Part shown: positions 28,025 through 37,236 of the stretch, one piece after another | How the letters are laid out: each line of letters opens with the position of its first letter | Position numbering within the stretch: position 1 is the first letter of the stretch | Assembly (NCBI RefSeq): GCF_004346685.1 | Contig: NZ_SMCO01000018.1 | Span: 1 to 64,000 of the forward strand | Origin: Sulfurirhabdus autotrophica | Lineage (GTDB): Bacteria; Pseudomonadota; Gammaproteobacteria; Burkholderiales; SMCO01 | Direction of reading: 5' to 3' | DNA: 64,000 nt | The notes under the pieces: model-generated | Database searches by the model: none | What the model was told of the DNA's origin: nothing | The model's input: only the letters and a program-made list of their open reading frames with translations | Made by a program: the position numbers and the translations under genes

Positions 28025-29242
28025 ATGAACCTGAAGCTTAAATCCATCGTAGCCGCGCTTGCCTTGTGCGCTACATCAACCTCATTTGCAGCAGATCCCA
28101 TTAAGATTGGTGTTTCTGGTCCCTTTACCGGTGGCTCTTCACCTATGGGTGTCAGCATGCGTGACGGTGTAAAGCTTGCTGCCGATGAAATTAACAAAAA
28201 AGGTGGTGTGCTCGGACGCCAGATCGAATTGATTGAGCGGGATGATGAAGCGAAAAACGAGCGCGGTGTACAAGTAGCACAGGAATTGATCAACAAAGAA
28301 CGTGTGATTGCTACCCTGGGTTATATCAACACGGGTGTTGCGCTAGCCTCGCAGCGTTTCTACCAGGAAGCCAAATTGCCAGTGATTAACAATGTGGCAA
28401 CTGGATCCCTCGTCACCAAGCAGTTTGTTCCCCCTCAATATCCAGATAATTACATTTTCCGTACTTCTGCTAACGATACCATTCAATCTGCCATGATCGT
28501 GAATGAGGCGACTGAAAAGCAAAAGTTCACCAAAGTAGCTATCTTGGCTGATTCTACCAATTATGGCCAGTTGGGACGTGAAGATCTGGAAAAAGCATTG
28601 GCGGCAAAAAATATGAAACCGGTTGCTGTTGAGAAATTCAACATCAAAGACGTGGATATGACTGCACAGTTGCTGAAAGCAAAAGAAGCCGGGGCGCAGG
28701 CAATCTTGACTTACGCTATCGGACCAGAGCTTGCGCAAATTGCCAACGGTATGGAGAAGCTGGGCTGGAAGGTACCGATGATTGGTAGCTGGACGTTGTC
28801 TATGGGCAACTTCATCGATAATGCCGGTAAAAATGGCGCAGGTGCACGCATGCCGCAAACCTTTATTCAGGAGCCAAATACGCCAAAACGTAAAGCATTT
28901 ATTGAAGCCTATCAGAAAGCTTACAAGGTTGACCGCATCCCTTCACCCGTATCCGCAGCGCAGGGTTACGACTCCATGTACATTATGGCTGCTGCTATCC
29001 AGCAGGCAGGTGGCACGGATGGTGTGAAGATTCGGGAAGCGCTTGAGAACCTGAATACAAAAGTGGACGGCGTAATTACGACCTATAACCATCCTTACAC
29101 ACATGATGACCACGAAGCAATTACCATGAACATGGTTGTCATGGGCGAAGTAAAGGATGGACATGTGGTTTACGCCTATGAGTCAGACAAAGGTACGGTG
29201 GTACGTGAAAAAATTAAGCACAAGGCACCTGCCAAGAAATAA
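28025..29242 (+). CDS. Branched-chain amino-acid-type ABC transporter, substrate-binding protein
   Basis: A 405-residue periplasmic type I binding protein (Leu/Ile/Val-binding family). It has a signal peptide (MNLKLKSIVAALALCATSTSFAA), then DPIKIGVSGPFTGGSSPMG, the canonical ligand-site opening. The frame is open 25 codons upstream, but AAAGGAG (28011-28017) and the signal peptide fix the start at 28025. The ligand may be a branched-chain amino acid, but this family also binds amides, urea and small carboxylates. Its position after lutABC makes an organic acid possible. A perfect hairpin separates it from the permease gene. Confidence 0.93.
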   Translation: MNLKLKSIVAALALCATSTSFAADPIKIGVSGPFTGGSSPMGVSMRDGVKLAADEINKKGGVLGRQIELIERDDEAKNERGVQVAQELINKERVIATLGYINTGVALASQRFYQEAKLPVINNVATGSLVTKQFVPPQYPDNYIFRTSANDTIQSAMIVNEATEKQKFTKVAILADSTNYGQLGREDLEKALAAKNMKPVAVEKFNIKDVDMTAQLLKAKEAGAQAILTYAIGPELAQIANGMEKLGWKVPMIGSWTLSMGNFIDNAGKNGAGARMPQTFIQEPNTPKRKAFIEAYQKAYKVDRIPSPVSAAQGYDSMYIMAAAIQQAGGTDGVKIREALENLNTKVDGVITTYNHPYTHDDHEAITMNMVVMGEVKDGHVVYAYESDKGTVVREKIKHKAPAKK

Positions 29243-29276
29243 AAGGTATTAATCAGATTGGTGTTGTTTCAAGTAT

Positions 29277-29302
29277 GTGAGCCGGACTTTTTTCCGGCTC
29301 AC
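29277..29302 (+). promoter_or_regulatory. Intercistronic hairpin after the binding-protein gene
   Basis: GTGAGCCGGA (29277-29286) and TCCGGCTCAC (29293-29302) form a perfect 10-bp stem around a six-base loop. It lies between the binding-protein stop and livH. No U-tract follows, so it is more likely a partial terminator or mRNA-stabilising structure that keeps binding-protein mRNA in excess (inference). Confidence 0.6.
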
Positions 29303-29321
29303 TTCTAGTGGAAAGAAACTC

Positions 29322-30194
29322 ATGGAAATTTTCTCACAGCTCGTCGTAAGTGGCATATCACTGGGCATGATTTATGCGGTGATAGCGTTTGGTTATCAAC
29401 TGACTTTTGCAACATCGCGCACACTGAACTTTGGTCAGGGTGAAGCGCTAATGCTGGGGGCATTGGTTGGTCTTACGTTGGTTGACCATATGAGCTATTG
29501 GATGATGATTCCAATTGTGCTTGTTTTTGGTGCACTCCAAGGTGTTTTCGTAGAGCGTGTAGCTGTTTTGCCTGCGCTCAAAATTAAATCCGAATTTGGT
29601 TGGATCATGACCACTATTTCTCTGGCCATTATTTTCAAGAATGTGGCAGAAAATATATGGGGACGCGATGATCTGAGATTTCCTTCACCGCTTTCGTCAG
29701 CACCGCTTAAATTATTCGGTGTGAACGTACTGCCAATGGAATTGATGGTAGTGGGTGGCGCGCTCGCCATGATGATAGCGGTAGAGATTTTCAATCGAAA
29801 ATCCATATATGGAAAGGCAGTGGTTGCCACATCAAATGACCGTGATGCTGCCGGGCTGATGGGTATTAACACCAGTTTGGTCATTACGTTTTCTTATGCA
29901 CTGAGTTCCATGACGGCGGCTTTTGCAGGCGTGCTGGTTGCACCAGTTACCCTGACCGGCGCAACCATGGGGGCGGTGCTTGGTTTGAAAGCCTTCGCAG
30001 TCGCTATTATCGGTGGTCTTAACAGCGGTATGGGCGTGGTGGTGGGTGGATTGATTCTGGGAATTGCTGAAACAACAACTGGATACTATATCTCAACTGG
30101 TTACAAAGACGTGCCAGGTTTGGTGCTGCTGCTGCTGGTGCTGGCAATCAAACCAGCAGGATTATTTGGCAAAACTGTAATTAAAAAGGTGTGA
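29322..30194 (+). CDS. livH: ABC transporter permease, LivH type
   Basis: A 290-residue inner-membrane permease of the branched-chain amino-acid transporter family, with about eight hydrophobic segments. Typical LivH motifs are the N-terminal SGISLGMIYAVIAFGYQLTF, RTLNFGQGEALMLGA and GLKAFAVAIIGGLNSGMGVVVGG (the ATPase-contact EAA-like loop). ATG 29322 was chosen over a GTG at 29277, which lies inside the hairpin; GGAAAG precedes the ATG. It is followed after one base by the LivM-LivG fusion. Confidence 0.92.
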   Translation: MEIFSQLVVSGISLGMIYAVIAFGYQLTFATSRTLNFGQGEALMLGALVGLTLVDHMSYWMMIPIVLVFGALQGVFVERVAVLPALKIKSEFGWIMTTISLAIIFKNVAENIWGRDDLRFPSPLSSAPLKLFGVNVLPMELMVVGGALAMMIAVEIFNRKSIYGKAVVATSNDRDAAGLMGINTSLVITFSYALSSMTAAFAGVLVAPVTLTGATMGAVLGLKAFAVAIIGGLNSGMGVVVGGLILGIAETTTGYYISTGYKDVPGLVLLLLVLAIKPAGLFGKTVIKKV

Positions 30195-30195
30195 T

Positions 30196-32145
30196 ATGGG
30201 GTTGATCAAAAAAGTTTTACTGGGTGTTGCCATAGTCGGGTTAGCTTCGTTACCTCATGTGTGGGCCAATCCTTATTATATTCATCTGATGGTTGTGATT
30301 GGTATTTATGCCATTTTGCTGCTGGGGCTGGATATCGTAGTAGGGTATATCGGTGAAGTGTCGTTAGGACATGCGGCGTTATTTGGCATCGGTTCATATA
30401 CAGCAGGGGTGCTGAACTTTCAGCTTGGTGTGCCTTTCTTGCTGGCCGTGCCGGCCAGTATTGCCGTCACTGCCGTGTTTGGTGCAATTCTGGCGTTACC
30501 CGCACTACGAGTAAATGGTCCGTATCTGGCGATGGTGACATTGGCTTTCGGTACGATTGTGCAAATTCTGATCAACGAGATGACTTTCCTGACCAATGGT
30601 CCAATGGGTTTGTCTCTGCGTAAACCGGTATTCTTCGGACATCAGTTGAATGGCATGGATTATTACTACGTTGTGTTGGCAGCGTTGCTGCTCACCATTG
30701 TGGTGGTAAACCGTATTTTAAAGTCTTATCTGGGACGTGCTTTCGAGGCGTTGCGTGACAGTCCTGTTGCCTCGGATTGTATGGCAGTGAGTGTATATCG
30801 GTACAAAGTCTATGCTTTTGTGATCAGTGCGGCTTTAGCGGGCTTGGCCGGTAGCCTGTTTACTTATTCCGAGGAATATATTTCCCCTAATACCTATAAT
30901 TTTGAATTGACGATTCTGTTCCTGCTGGCAGTGATCATGGGGGGGCGAAAAACCCGTACTGGCGCCATTATTGGCTCAATTATCATTGTGATGCTGCCAA
31001 ACTGGTTGTCCGATATAGAGTTATTCCGAAAGATTGCTGTAGTGATTGCCGCTATTGGCATTGTTTACGTAGCTTATGCACTGGTATCCAGAAAACGTAC
31101 TCCACAGGAAATGATTTTGCCATTGTTTCTGACGGTAGGTTTGGCAGTATTCGCATACTGGATAGAAAATATTACGGATTATCGCCTGACGATTTTTGGC
31201 GTGATGATTCTCTTTGTTGTGTATTACCTACCAGACGGCATCATGGGATTTTTGCGTAGCATTGTGCAGAAGTTTCGCCCGCAGTGGATACATCACCATG
31301 AAATCGTGACTGAAGTAGGCGATACGAAGCATATCTGGGCGGCTCCTGATCACCCATTGACCAGTAAAGGGCATTTGCTGGAAGTACGTAATATGGTCAT
31401 GCAATTTGGCGGTTTGAAGGCACTGAACGAAGTGCAGCTGGAAATTGCTAAAGGCACCGTACATGGCTTGATTGGGCCAAACGGTTCTGGAAAAAGCACG
31501 ATGATGAATGTTTTGACGGGTATCTATAAACCGACAGAAGGTGAAATCGAGTTTAACGGTAAGCTTATTTCCGGTAGTACCCCATCTGATATTGCAAGCG
31601 AGGGCATTGCACGCACTTTCCAGAACGTGCAGTTGTTTGGAGAAATGACTGCCATAGAAAACGTATTGGTAGGCTTGCATCATACTTATCGCAGCAATCT
31701 GTTAGGCATCATTTTCAATACAAAACATTACCGTGCAGAGGAGCATGCGGCCAGATTACGTGCTGCAAGTTTGCTGAAATTTGTTGGATTGGCCGATCTG
31801 GCAAATGAAGAAGCGCGAAACCTGCCCTATGGTAAGCAGCGTATGCTGGAAATTGCACGCGCATTGGGTTTGAATCCAAGTTTGCTGCTGCTGGACGAAC
31901 CCGCTGCCGGATTGACTGCACCAGACATCAAGGAATTGATTGTGATGATCGAAAAGATCAAAGAGCATGGCATCACGATTATTCTGATCGAACACCATAT
32001 GGATGTCGTAATGAGTATTTCAGATACGGTATCAGTGCTGGATTTTGGCACCAAGATTGCTGAAGGCAAGCCTGCTGAAGTGCAGACAGATGAAAAAGTG
32101 ATCGAAGCCTATCTCGGCGGTAACGCCGATGAGCAGGCAGCATAA
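30196..32145 (+). CDS. Fused LivM permease-LivG ATPase
   Basis: A 649-residue fusion of two transporter subunits normally encoded separately. Residues 1-355 are LivM: about ten membrane segments with GYIGEVSLGHAALFGIG and FLLAVIMGGRKTRTGAIIG. A linker of about 35 residues (356-392) leads to a full LivG ATPase: Walker A GPNGSGKST (427-435), the LivG-type signature NLPYGKQRMLEIARAL and Walker B LLLLDEPAAGL, ending with EAYLGG. No stop or frameshift separates the halves. It would pair with LivH and LivF. Such fusions occur in other proteobacteria. Confidence 0.93.
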   Translation: MGLIKKVLLGVAIVGLASLPHVWANPYYIHLMVVIGIYAILLLGLDIVVGYIGEVSLGHAALFGIGSYTAGVLNFQLGVPFLLAVPASIAVTAVFGAILALPALRVNGPYLAMVTLAFGTIVQILINEMTFLTNGPMGLSLRKPVFFGHQLNGMDYYYVVLAALLLTIVVVNRILKSYLGRAFEALRDSPVASDCMAVSVYRYKVYAFVISAALAGLAGSLFTYSEEYISPNTYNFELTILFLLAVIMGGRKTRTGAIIGSIIIVMLPNWLSDIELFRKIAVVIAAIGIVYVAYALVSRKRTPQEMILPLFLTVGLAVFAYWIENITDYRLTIFGVMILFVVYYLPDGIMGFLRSIVQKFRPQWIHHHEIVTEVGDTKHIWAAPDHPLTSKGHLLEVRNMVMQFGGLKALNEVQLEIAKGTVHGLIGPNGSGKSTMMNVLTGIYKPTEGEIEFNGKLISGSTPSDIASEGIARTFQNVQLFGEMTAIENVLVGLHHTYRSNLLGIIFNTKHYRAEEHAARLRAASLLKFVGLADLANEEARNLPYGKQRMLEIARALGLNPSLLLLDEPAAGLTAPDIKELIVMIEKIKEHGITIILIEHHMDVVMSISDTVSVLDFGTKIAEGKPAEVQTDEKVIEAYLGGNADEQAA

Positions 32146-32156
32146 GGGGCAAATGC

Positions 32157-32879
32157 ATGTTATTGATTAAAGATTTGTATGCTGCATACGGCAAAGTCCA
32201 GGTGTTGCACGGAATTTCCCTTGAAGTACCCAAGGGTAAGGTAGTGACATTGATCGGATCCAACGGTGCGGGAAAAACCACCACCATGCGTGCAATTTCC
32301 GGCATGATCAAGCCAGTAAGTGGGCGAATTCAACTTGGGGATAAAGATATTACCGGCATGGGTTCTCACAAAATTGCCAAGTCCGGGCTGGCGCATTCAC
32401 CTGAAGGCAGACGTGTGTTTTCTACATTATCCGTCACAGATAATCTTCAGCTAGGGGCGTTCCCCCGGCTTACTTTTGGCCGTCCGCGTGGCAACGTGGA
32501 ACAGGACATGGAGCGCGTATTCGAATTGTTTCCTCGTTTGAAAGAACGTTCTGAGCAGCTTGCAGGAACCCTTTCTGGCGGCGAGCAGCAAATGCTGGCC
32601 ATGGGCCGTGCGTTGATGCTTAACCCGGATGTGATATTGCTGGACGAGCCCTCTATGGGGTTGGCACCGCTGCTGGTAGAGGAAGTTTTTCGCATTATTC
32701 GCCACCTGAAAGAAAAGGGTGTCACCATGTTGCTGGTTGAACAGTTTGCAGCAGCTGCACTGAATGTGGCCGACTATGGCTATGTGATGGAAAACGGCAA
32801 TATTTCTGTGCACGGTCCGGCTGATCAACTGAAAAATGACCCCGCTGTGAAGGCCGCCTATCTCGGCGCTGCGCATTAA
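32157..32879 (+). CDS. livF: ABC transporter ATPase, LivF type
   Basis: A 240-residue ATP-binding subunit with Walker A GSNGAGKTT, signature LSGGEQQMLAMGRALM, Walker B VILLDEPSMGL and the LivF-type end AAYLGAAH. It completes the importer with the binding protein, LivH and the LivM-LivG fusion, and starts 11 nt after the latter. A peroxiredoxin-like gene follows after 27 nt, so the operon may extend further. Confidence 0.94.
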   Translation: MLLIKDLYAAYGKVQVLHGISLEVPKGKVVTLIGSNGAGKTTTMRAISGMIKPVSGRIQLGDKDITGMGSHKIAKSGLAHSPEGRRVFSTLSVTDNLQLGAFPRLTFGRPRGNVEQDMERVFELFPRLKERSEQLAGTLSGGEQQMLAMGRALMLNPDVILLDEPSMGLAPLLVEEVFRIIRHLKEKGVTMLLVEQFAAAALNVADYGYVMENGNISVHGPADQLKNDPAVKAAYLGAAH

Positions 32880-32906
32880 GTAATTCGTGCGTTATTAACG
32901 CAGAGG

Positions 32907-33464
32907 ATGATGGTTAATTTAGTCAGCCTGCCGGAAAACTTGCCTGTACCCACTGATGATGGTGGGTGTTCACACCTTGCCGGGATGAAGCTTCCTTCTA
33001 TTTATTTACCGTCTACATCTGGCCAGCTTGTAGATTGTTCAGGATTGAATCAGCGTGTCGTTCTCTATTGTTATCCCATGACAGGCAGGCCAGATGTCAG
33101 TTTGCCAGAAGGGTGGGACGATATCCCCGGGGCCAGAGGATGCACCCCGGAAGCATGCGGGTTTCGGGATCATTATCAGGAAGTAAAAACGCTAGGTACA
33201 GAAATTTATGGTTTGAGTACTCAAAAAACAGCATACCAACAAGAAACAGTAGCACGTCTGCATCTGCCCTATGCGCTTTTAAGTGATGCGGATTATTCGT
33301 TTACCAAGGCATTAAAGCTTCCTGTGTTTGAAGTGGATTCCGTGGTGTTAATTAAAAGACTGACCTTGATTGTTATGCAAGGTGTTATTGAGCATGTGTT
33401 CTACCCTGTTTTTCCACCTGACAAGCATGCGGCAGAAGTACTGACATGGCTCAGATCACATTAA
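32907..33464 (+). CDS. Peroxiredoxin-like protein (Redoxin family)
   Basis: A 185-residue thioredoxin-fold protein. The active region YPMTGRPDVSLPEGWDDIPG is followed by GCTPEACGFRDHY, giving a Cys-Thr-Pro-Glu-Ala-Cys motif like an atypical 2-Cys (BCP-like) peroxiredoxin. SDADYSFTKALKLPVFEVD is the usual middle part. It probably reduces peroxides. Two adjacent ATGs (32907, 32910) are equally possible starts. It lies between livF and an MFS gene and may be cotranscribed with both. Confidence 0.85.
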   Translation: MMVNLVSLPENLPVPTDDGGCSHLAGMKLPSIYLPSTSGQLVDCSGLNQRVVLYCYPMTGRPDVSLPEGWDDIPGARGCTPEACGFRDHYQEVKTLGTEIYGLSTQKTAYQQETVARLHLPYALLSDADYSFTKALKLPVFEVDSVVLIKRLTLIVMQGVIEHVFYPVFPPDKHAAEVLTWLRSH

Positions 33465-33483
33465 AACTACAACTTTTATCCTT

Positions 33484-34791
33484 ATGACCAAGCCTATTCA
33501 TAGTCGCATGCGGCGTCTGCGCTGGACCAGCTACACTTTAGTGGTGCTTGGCTATATGCTGGCTTATTTTCATCGAATGGCACCGGCTTCAATTTCGAGC
33601 GATCTGCAACAGTCTTTCATGGCTAGTGGAGTTGCATTAGGTGGCATGGCAGCCGCTTATTTTTACACGTATACCGTGATGCAAATTCCGGTTGGTGTCA
33701 TGGCTGATGTGTTGGGCGCAAGAAAAATAGTGGCCATTGGTGCAGTGCTATCGGGAATGGGTTCCCTGATGTTTGGAATGGCAGATACATTAAGCATGGC
33801 AACGTATGGTCGTGTGTTGGTAGGGTTGGGTGTTTCAGTGATGTTTATATCCCTCATGAAGCTTAATTCAGTATGGTTTCATGATCGCCATTTTGGCACA
33901 GTAGGGGGTATGTCGCTGCTGCTCGGTAATCTTGGTGCAGTGTTAGCGGCAGCACCTTTGGTGTGGCTGGTGGCACAAACTTCCTGGCGTAATGTGTTCA
34001 TTGGTGTTGGCTTTTTTTCAATATTATTAGGTGTGCTTGTCTGGTTCTTTGTACGCAGTAATCCGGGTGAAGTAGGTTTGCCGACTATGCGAGAACTGGA
34101 AGGAAAAGAGTCGCATCCAGCCCACCAAGGTCATTGGTATGACGGTTTAATCAAGGTGATGAAAAACCGTGCAACCTGGCCAGGGTTTTGGCCTAACCTC
34201 GGCATCGGTGGCAGCTTGTTTGCTTTTGCAGGGTTATGGGCAGTCCCTTATTTGCGCGATGTATATGCTATGGATCGGGCTACTGCGGCAAACCATACCA
34301 CCGTATTGTTGTTGTCATTTGCGGTTGGGTCACTGTTCTCTGGCTGGCTTTCAGATAAATTGGGTAAACGTCTTCCAGTGATTCTGGGTGGGTTGATGGT
34401 TTATGTGCTTTGCTGGCTTCCAATTGTCTTTGATTGGCGGCTCCCAGTGAGCTTGGGATATGTCTTATTTTCATTGATGGGGATAGGCGCATCTGGTTTT
34501 ACCTTGACTTGGTCTAGTGTTAAGGAGGTTAATCCTCCAGCACTCTCGGGGATGGCAACGGGTGTGATTAATATCGGTGCATTTTTGGGCGCGGCAATAT
34601 TGCAACCGCTGGTTGGCTGGGCGATGGACCAGGGGTGGGATGGAAAGCTGGTCGCAGGCGCGAGGGTATATTCAGCGCACAATTATCAGATGGGATTAAG
34701 TATTATGCTCGGTTTTGCGGTTGTCGGATTAATCGGTGCGCTGACTATTCGTGAAACTTACTGCCGGTATATTTCCGTTGCAAAGCATTAG
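33484..34791 (+). CDS. MFS transporter
   Basis: A 435-residue major facilitator with twelve predicted helices. The loop 2-3 signature appears as GVMADVLGARKIVAIGA, with the second-half counterpart GWLSDKLGKRLPVILGG. The N-terminal LGYMLAYFHRMAPASISSDLQQSF is typical of a proteobacterial subgroup of anion:cation symporter-like MFS proteins. The substrate cannot be read from sequence; an organic acid fits the neighbours (lutABC, mmsA) by inference. Confidence 0.9.
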   Translation: MTKPIHSRMRRLRWTSYTLVVLGYMLAYFHRMAPASISSDLQQSFMASGVALGGMAAAYFYTYTVMQIPVGVMADVLGARKIVAIGAVLSGMGSLMFGMADTLSMATYGRVLVGLGVSVMFISLMKLNSVWFHDRHFGTVGGMSLLLGNLGAVLAAAPLVWLVAQTSWRNVFIGVGFFSILLGVLVWFFVRSNPGEVGLPTMRELEGKESHPAHQGHWYDGLIKVMKNRATWPGFWPNLGIGGSLFAFAGLWAVPYLRDVYAMDRATAANHTTVLLLSFAVGSLFSGWLSDKLGKRLPVILGGLMVYVLCWLPIVFDWRLPVSLGYVLFSLMGIGASGFTLTWSSVKEVNPPALSGMATGVINIGAFLGAAILQPLVGWAMDQGWDGKLVAGARVYSAHNYQMGLSIMLGFAVVGLIGALTIRETYCRYISVAKH

Positions 34792-34947
34792 TCTGTGTAA
34801 CGTGGATTCGCCAAAACTGCTGTTCAGAATGCACGTGAGAGCCCCTTCAGTTCACATAATTAACTATCCAATGTCTGAGGCTATTTCTTTAACGTAATTA
34901 ACCCATCATTCAGGCCATTGGGGCTGTGATGAAGATAGGAGAATGAA

Positions 34948-36450
34948 ATGTCGAAACAGGTTCTACCTTTATGGATTAATGGTCAGCGAACTGAAAGCAC
35001 TAGCTTGCGTCGGGCAGACATTATTAATCCCGCATCCGGTGAGGCAATTCGGCAGGTGCCGCTGGCTAATCGCGAGGATATTGAACGAGCTGTGGCAGCA
35101 GCAAAAGCCGTTTTTCCCCTCTGGCGGGATACAACCCCGCTGCGGCGCGGGCGTATTCTTAATCGGTTTCGTGAGCTACTGGAAGCCAATCGGGATGAAC
35201 TGGCACAGTTGGCAAGTGAAGAGCATGGCAAGACGCTGGCTGACGCAGCGGGTTCAGTGCAGCGAGGTATCGAAGTAGTGGAGTTTGCTGCAGGTGTACC
35301 CCATTTGCTGAAAGGTGAGCATTCAGAAAACGTGGGGCGCGGGGTGGATTGCTATTCCATGTTGCAACCGGTTGGCGTTTGTGCCGGCATTACACCGTTC
35401 AATTTTCCGGCAATGGTGCCCATGTGGATGTTTCCCATAGCCATTGCCTGCGGTAATACGTTCATACTCAAGCCATCAGAGAAAGTACCGTCCTGCAGCT
35501 TGCGCATGGCCGAGTTATTCAAGGAAGCGGGGCTGCCAGATGGTGTGCTGAACGTGGTGCCCGGTGATAAAGAAGCTGTGGATACTTTGCTGGCTCATCC
35601 GGATGTGCGGGCCATTTCTTTCGTAGGATCCACACCAGTAGCTAAATATATTTATGAAACCGCAGCGCATTACGGTAAGCGTGTTCAGGCGCTGGGTGGC
35701 GCAAAAAATCATGCCATAGTATTGCCGGATGCCGATTTCGATTTTACCGCCGATGCAATTATGGGTGCTGCCTATGGGTCGGCTGGCGAAAGATGTATGG
35801 CGATCTCCACAGTAGTGGCAGTGGGAGAGGCGGGCGATGCATTGGTAGCAAAGCTGAAGAGCAAGGCTGAAAAACTGGTGGTGGGGCCTGGACATGTGGC
35901 TAGCAGCGATATGGGGCCGGTTATTTCAGCCCCTCATCGTGACAAAATTGTTGGGTACATTGATAGCGGTGTTGAACAGGGTGCAAAACTGGTCGTAGAT
36001 GGGCGCGGCCTGAAAGTGGCAGGTTATGAAAATGGTTACTACGTTGGCCCTACACTATTTGATAATGTTTCCACCAACATGACGATTTACAAAGAAGAAA
36101 TTTTTGGCCCGGTTTTGATTGTGTTGCGCGTGAACACCTACGATGAAGCCATTAATATGGTGAACAGCAACCCCTATGCCAATGGTACCGCCCTCTTTAC
36201 GCGCTCTGGCGGCGCTGCCCGGCGTTTCCAGAACGAAATAGAAGTGGGGATGGTGGGTATTAATGTGCCTATTCCCGTGCCTATGGCATTTTTCTCATTT
36301 GGCGGCTGGAAATCTTCGCTGTTTGGCGATTTACATATGCACGGTATGGAAGGCGTTTACTTTTATACTCGCACCAAAGTCATTACCAGTCGCTGGCCTG
36401 CAAGTGACGAGCATGTTTCGCCTAATCTGGCGATGCCGACCTTGGGGTAA
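34948..36450 (+). CDS. mmsA: Methylmalonate-semialdehyde dehydrogenase (CoA-acylating)
   Basis: A 500-residue aldehyde dehydrogenase that converts (methyl)malonate semialdehyde to propionyl/acetyl-CoA with NAD+, a late step in valine, myo-inositol or beta-alanine breakdown. It carries ITPFNFPAMVPMWMFPIA, FVGSTPVAKYIY and LGGAKNHAIVLPDAD, where Asn replaces the general-base Glu of hydrolytic ALDHs, as expected for the acylating class. The catalytic Cys283 lies in GSAGERCMA. No mmsB is adjacent. The ATG has GGAG upstream. It may be linked to the transporter block as a downstream catabolic enzyme. Confidence 0.93.
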   Translation: MSKQVLPLWINGQRTESTSLRRADIINPASGEAIRQVPLANREDIERAVAAAKAVFPLWRDTTPLRRGRILNRFRELLEANRDELAQLASEEHGKTLADAAGSVQRGIEVVEFAAGVPHLLKGEHSENVGRGVDCYSMLQPVGVCAGITPFNFPAMVPMWMFPIAIACGNTFILKPSEKVPSCSLRMAELFKEAGLPDGVLNVVPGDKEAVDTLLAHPDVRAISFVGSTPVAKYIYETAAHYGKRVQALGGAKNHAIVLPDADFDFTADAIMGAAYGSAGERCMAISTVVAVGEAGDALVAKLKSKAEKLVVGPGHVASSDMGPVISAPHRDKIVGYIDSGVEQGAKLVVDGRGLKVAGYENGYYVGPTLFDNVSTNMTIYKEEIFGPVLIVLRVNTYDEAINMVNSNPYANGTALFTRSGGAARRFQNEIEVGMVGINVPIPVPMAFFSFGGWKSSLFGDLHMHGMEGVYFYTRTKVITSRWPASDEHVSPNLAMPTLG

Positions 36451-36472
36451 CGGTAATTCAGATACAGCTTGT

Positions 36473-36597
36473 TTAACCGCAGAGGCGCAGAGGCGCGGAG
36501 AAAAACAAAAAGCAGGAAAAGTGCTCAGAGAGGCGACTGGTAACCGTTTCAGATTTACTGTGAGATGGCACCTGCCCTCTGTGCCTCTGCGATTAAT
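36473..36597. repeat. CGCAGAGGCG inverted-repeat element, copy 1
   Basis: About 125 bp with terminal inverted repeats: TTAACCGCAGAGGCGCAG at the left and CTGTGCCTCTGCGATTAA at the right. The arms contain tandem GCAGAGGCG units. Related copies lie at 47437-47568 and 56549-56580. There is no coding capacity, so it is a MITE- or REP-like element. Confidence 0.75.
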
Positions 36598-36730
36598 TAG
36601 GTAGAACCAGCATTTTCAATAATTTCAACCTGATCAGAAGTATTTTTAGTACATAGGCCTTGAAATTTGGGAGTCAGGCACCATAATATGAAGATATAGA
36701 GATTTTATTAACCTGTTTGAAAGGATCGTT

Positions 36731-37117
36731 ATGTCTCATTTTCACGCTGTAGTCTGGATTGATCACGCTGAAGCCCATGTTATGCATATCAGCCCGGATG
36801 ATGTAGAAAAGTCGGTGGTGCAGCCGGCAAATCCACATAAGCATTTACACAATAAGCGTGGCGCAGTCGGGGTTGGCCACGCTCCTGAAGATCAGCATTA
36901 TTACCACGAAGTAGTTGAAGCATTGCGTGGTGCCAAGGAGGTGCTGATTGTTGGCCCGGCCAATGCCAAACTGAATCTGATCAAACATATTCATGCCCAT
37001 GATCCTGCAATGGCAGAAAATGTGGTGGGTGTGGAAACGGTGGATCACCCGTCAGATGCGCAAGTTGTGGCGTATGCCCGTAAATACTTTGATGCAGCAG
37101 ATCGTATGTTGCCGTAA
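36731..37117 (+). CDS. Small eRF1 domain 3-like ('translational machinery') protein
   Basis: A 128-residue soluble protein: N-terminal HAVVWIDHAEAHVMHIS, then HYYHEVVEALRGAKEVLIVGPANAKLNLIKHIHAHDP and a C-terminal VVGVETVDHPSDAQVVAYARKYF. This arrangement resembles the eRF1 domain 3/L7Ae-like fold of small bacterial proteins annotated as translational machinery or host-attachment-type proteins. Function is not established. It is His-rich. It is a single gene with a strong terminator directly downstream. Confidence 0.65.
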   Translation: MSHFHAVVWIDHAEAHVMHISPDDVEKSVVQPANPHKHLHNKRGAVGVGHAPEDQHYYHEVVEALRGAKEVLIVGPANAKLNLIKHIHAHDPAMAENVVGVETVDHPSDAQVVAYARKYFDAADRMLP

Positions 37118-37141
37118 CAGTTTATAAAGAGCCATAATTAG

Positions 37142-37175
37142 CCGGACTGGAGTTGTATTGCCAGTCCGGTTTTTT
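37142..37175 (+). terminator. Rho-independent terminator
   Basis: CCGGACTGG (37142-37150) pairs perfectly with CCAGTCCGG (37161-37169) around a 10-nt loop, followed by TTTTTTATT. It lies 24 nt after the stop of the eRF1-like gene. Confidence 0.9.
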
Positions 37176-37236
37176 ATTGTGCGTTATTGAGCTAACGACT
37201 CGATGCCAGAATAATGAGATAAGTGACTGAGTTGAA

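Noticed and set aside
36263-36604. 113-codon plus-strand frame containing LTAEAQRRGE
   Set aside because: It overlaps the end of mmsA in another frame and runs through the CGCAGAGGCG repeat; this is a familiar artefact ORF.
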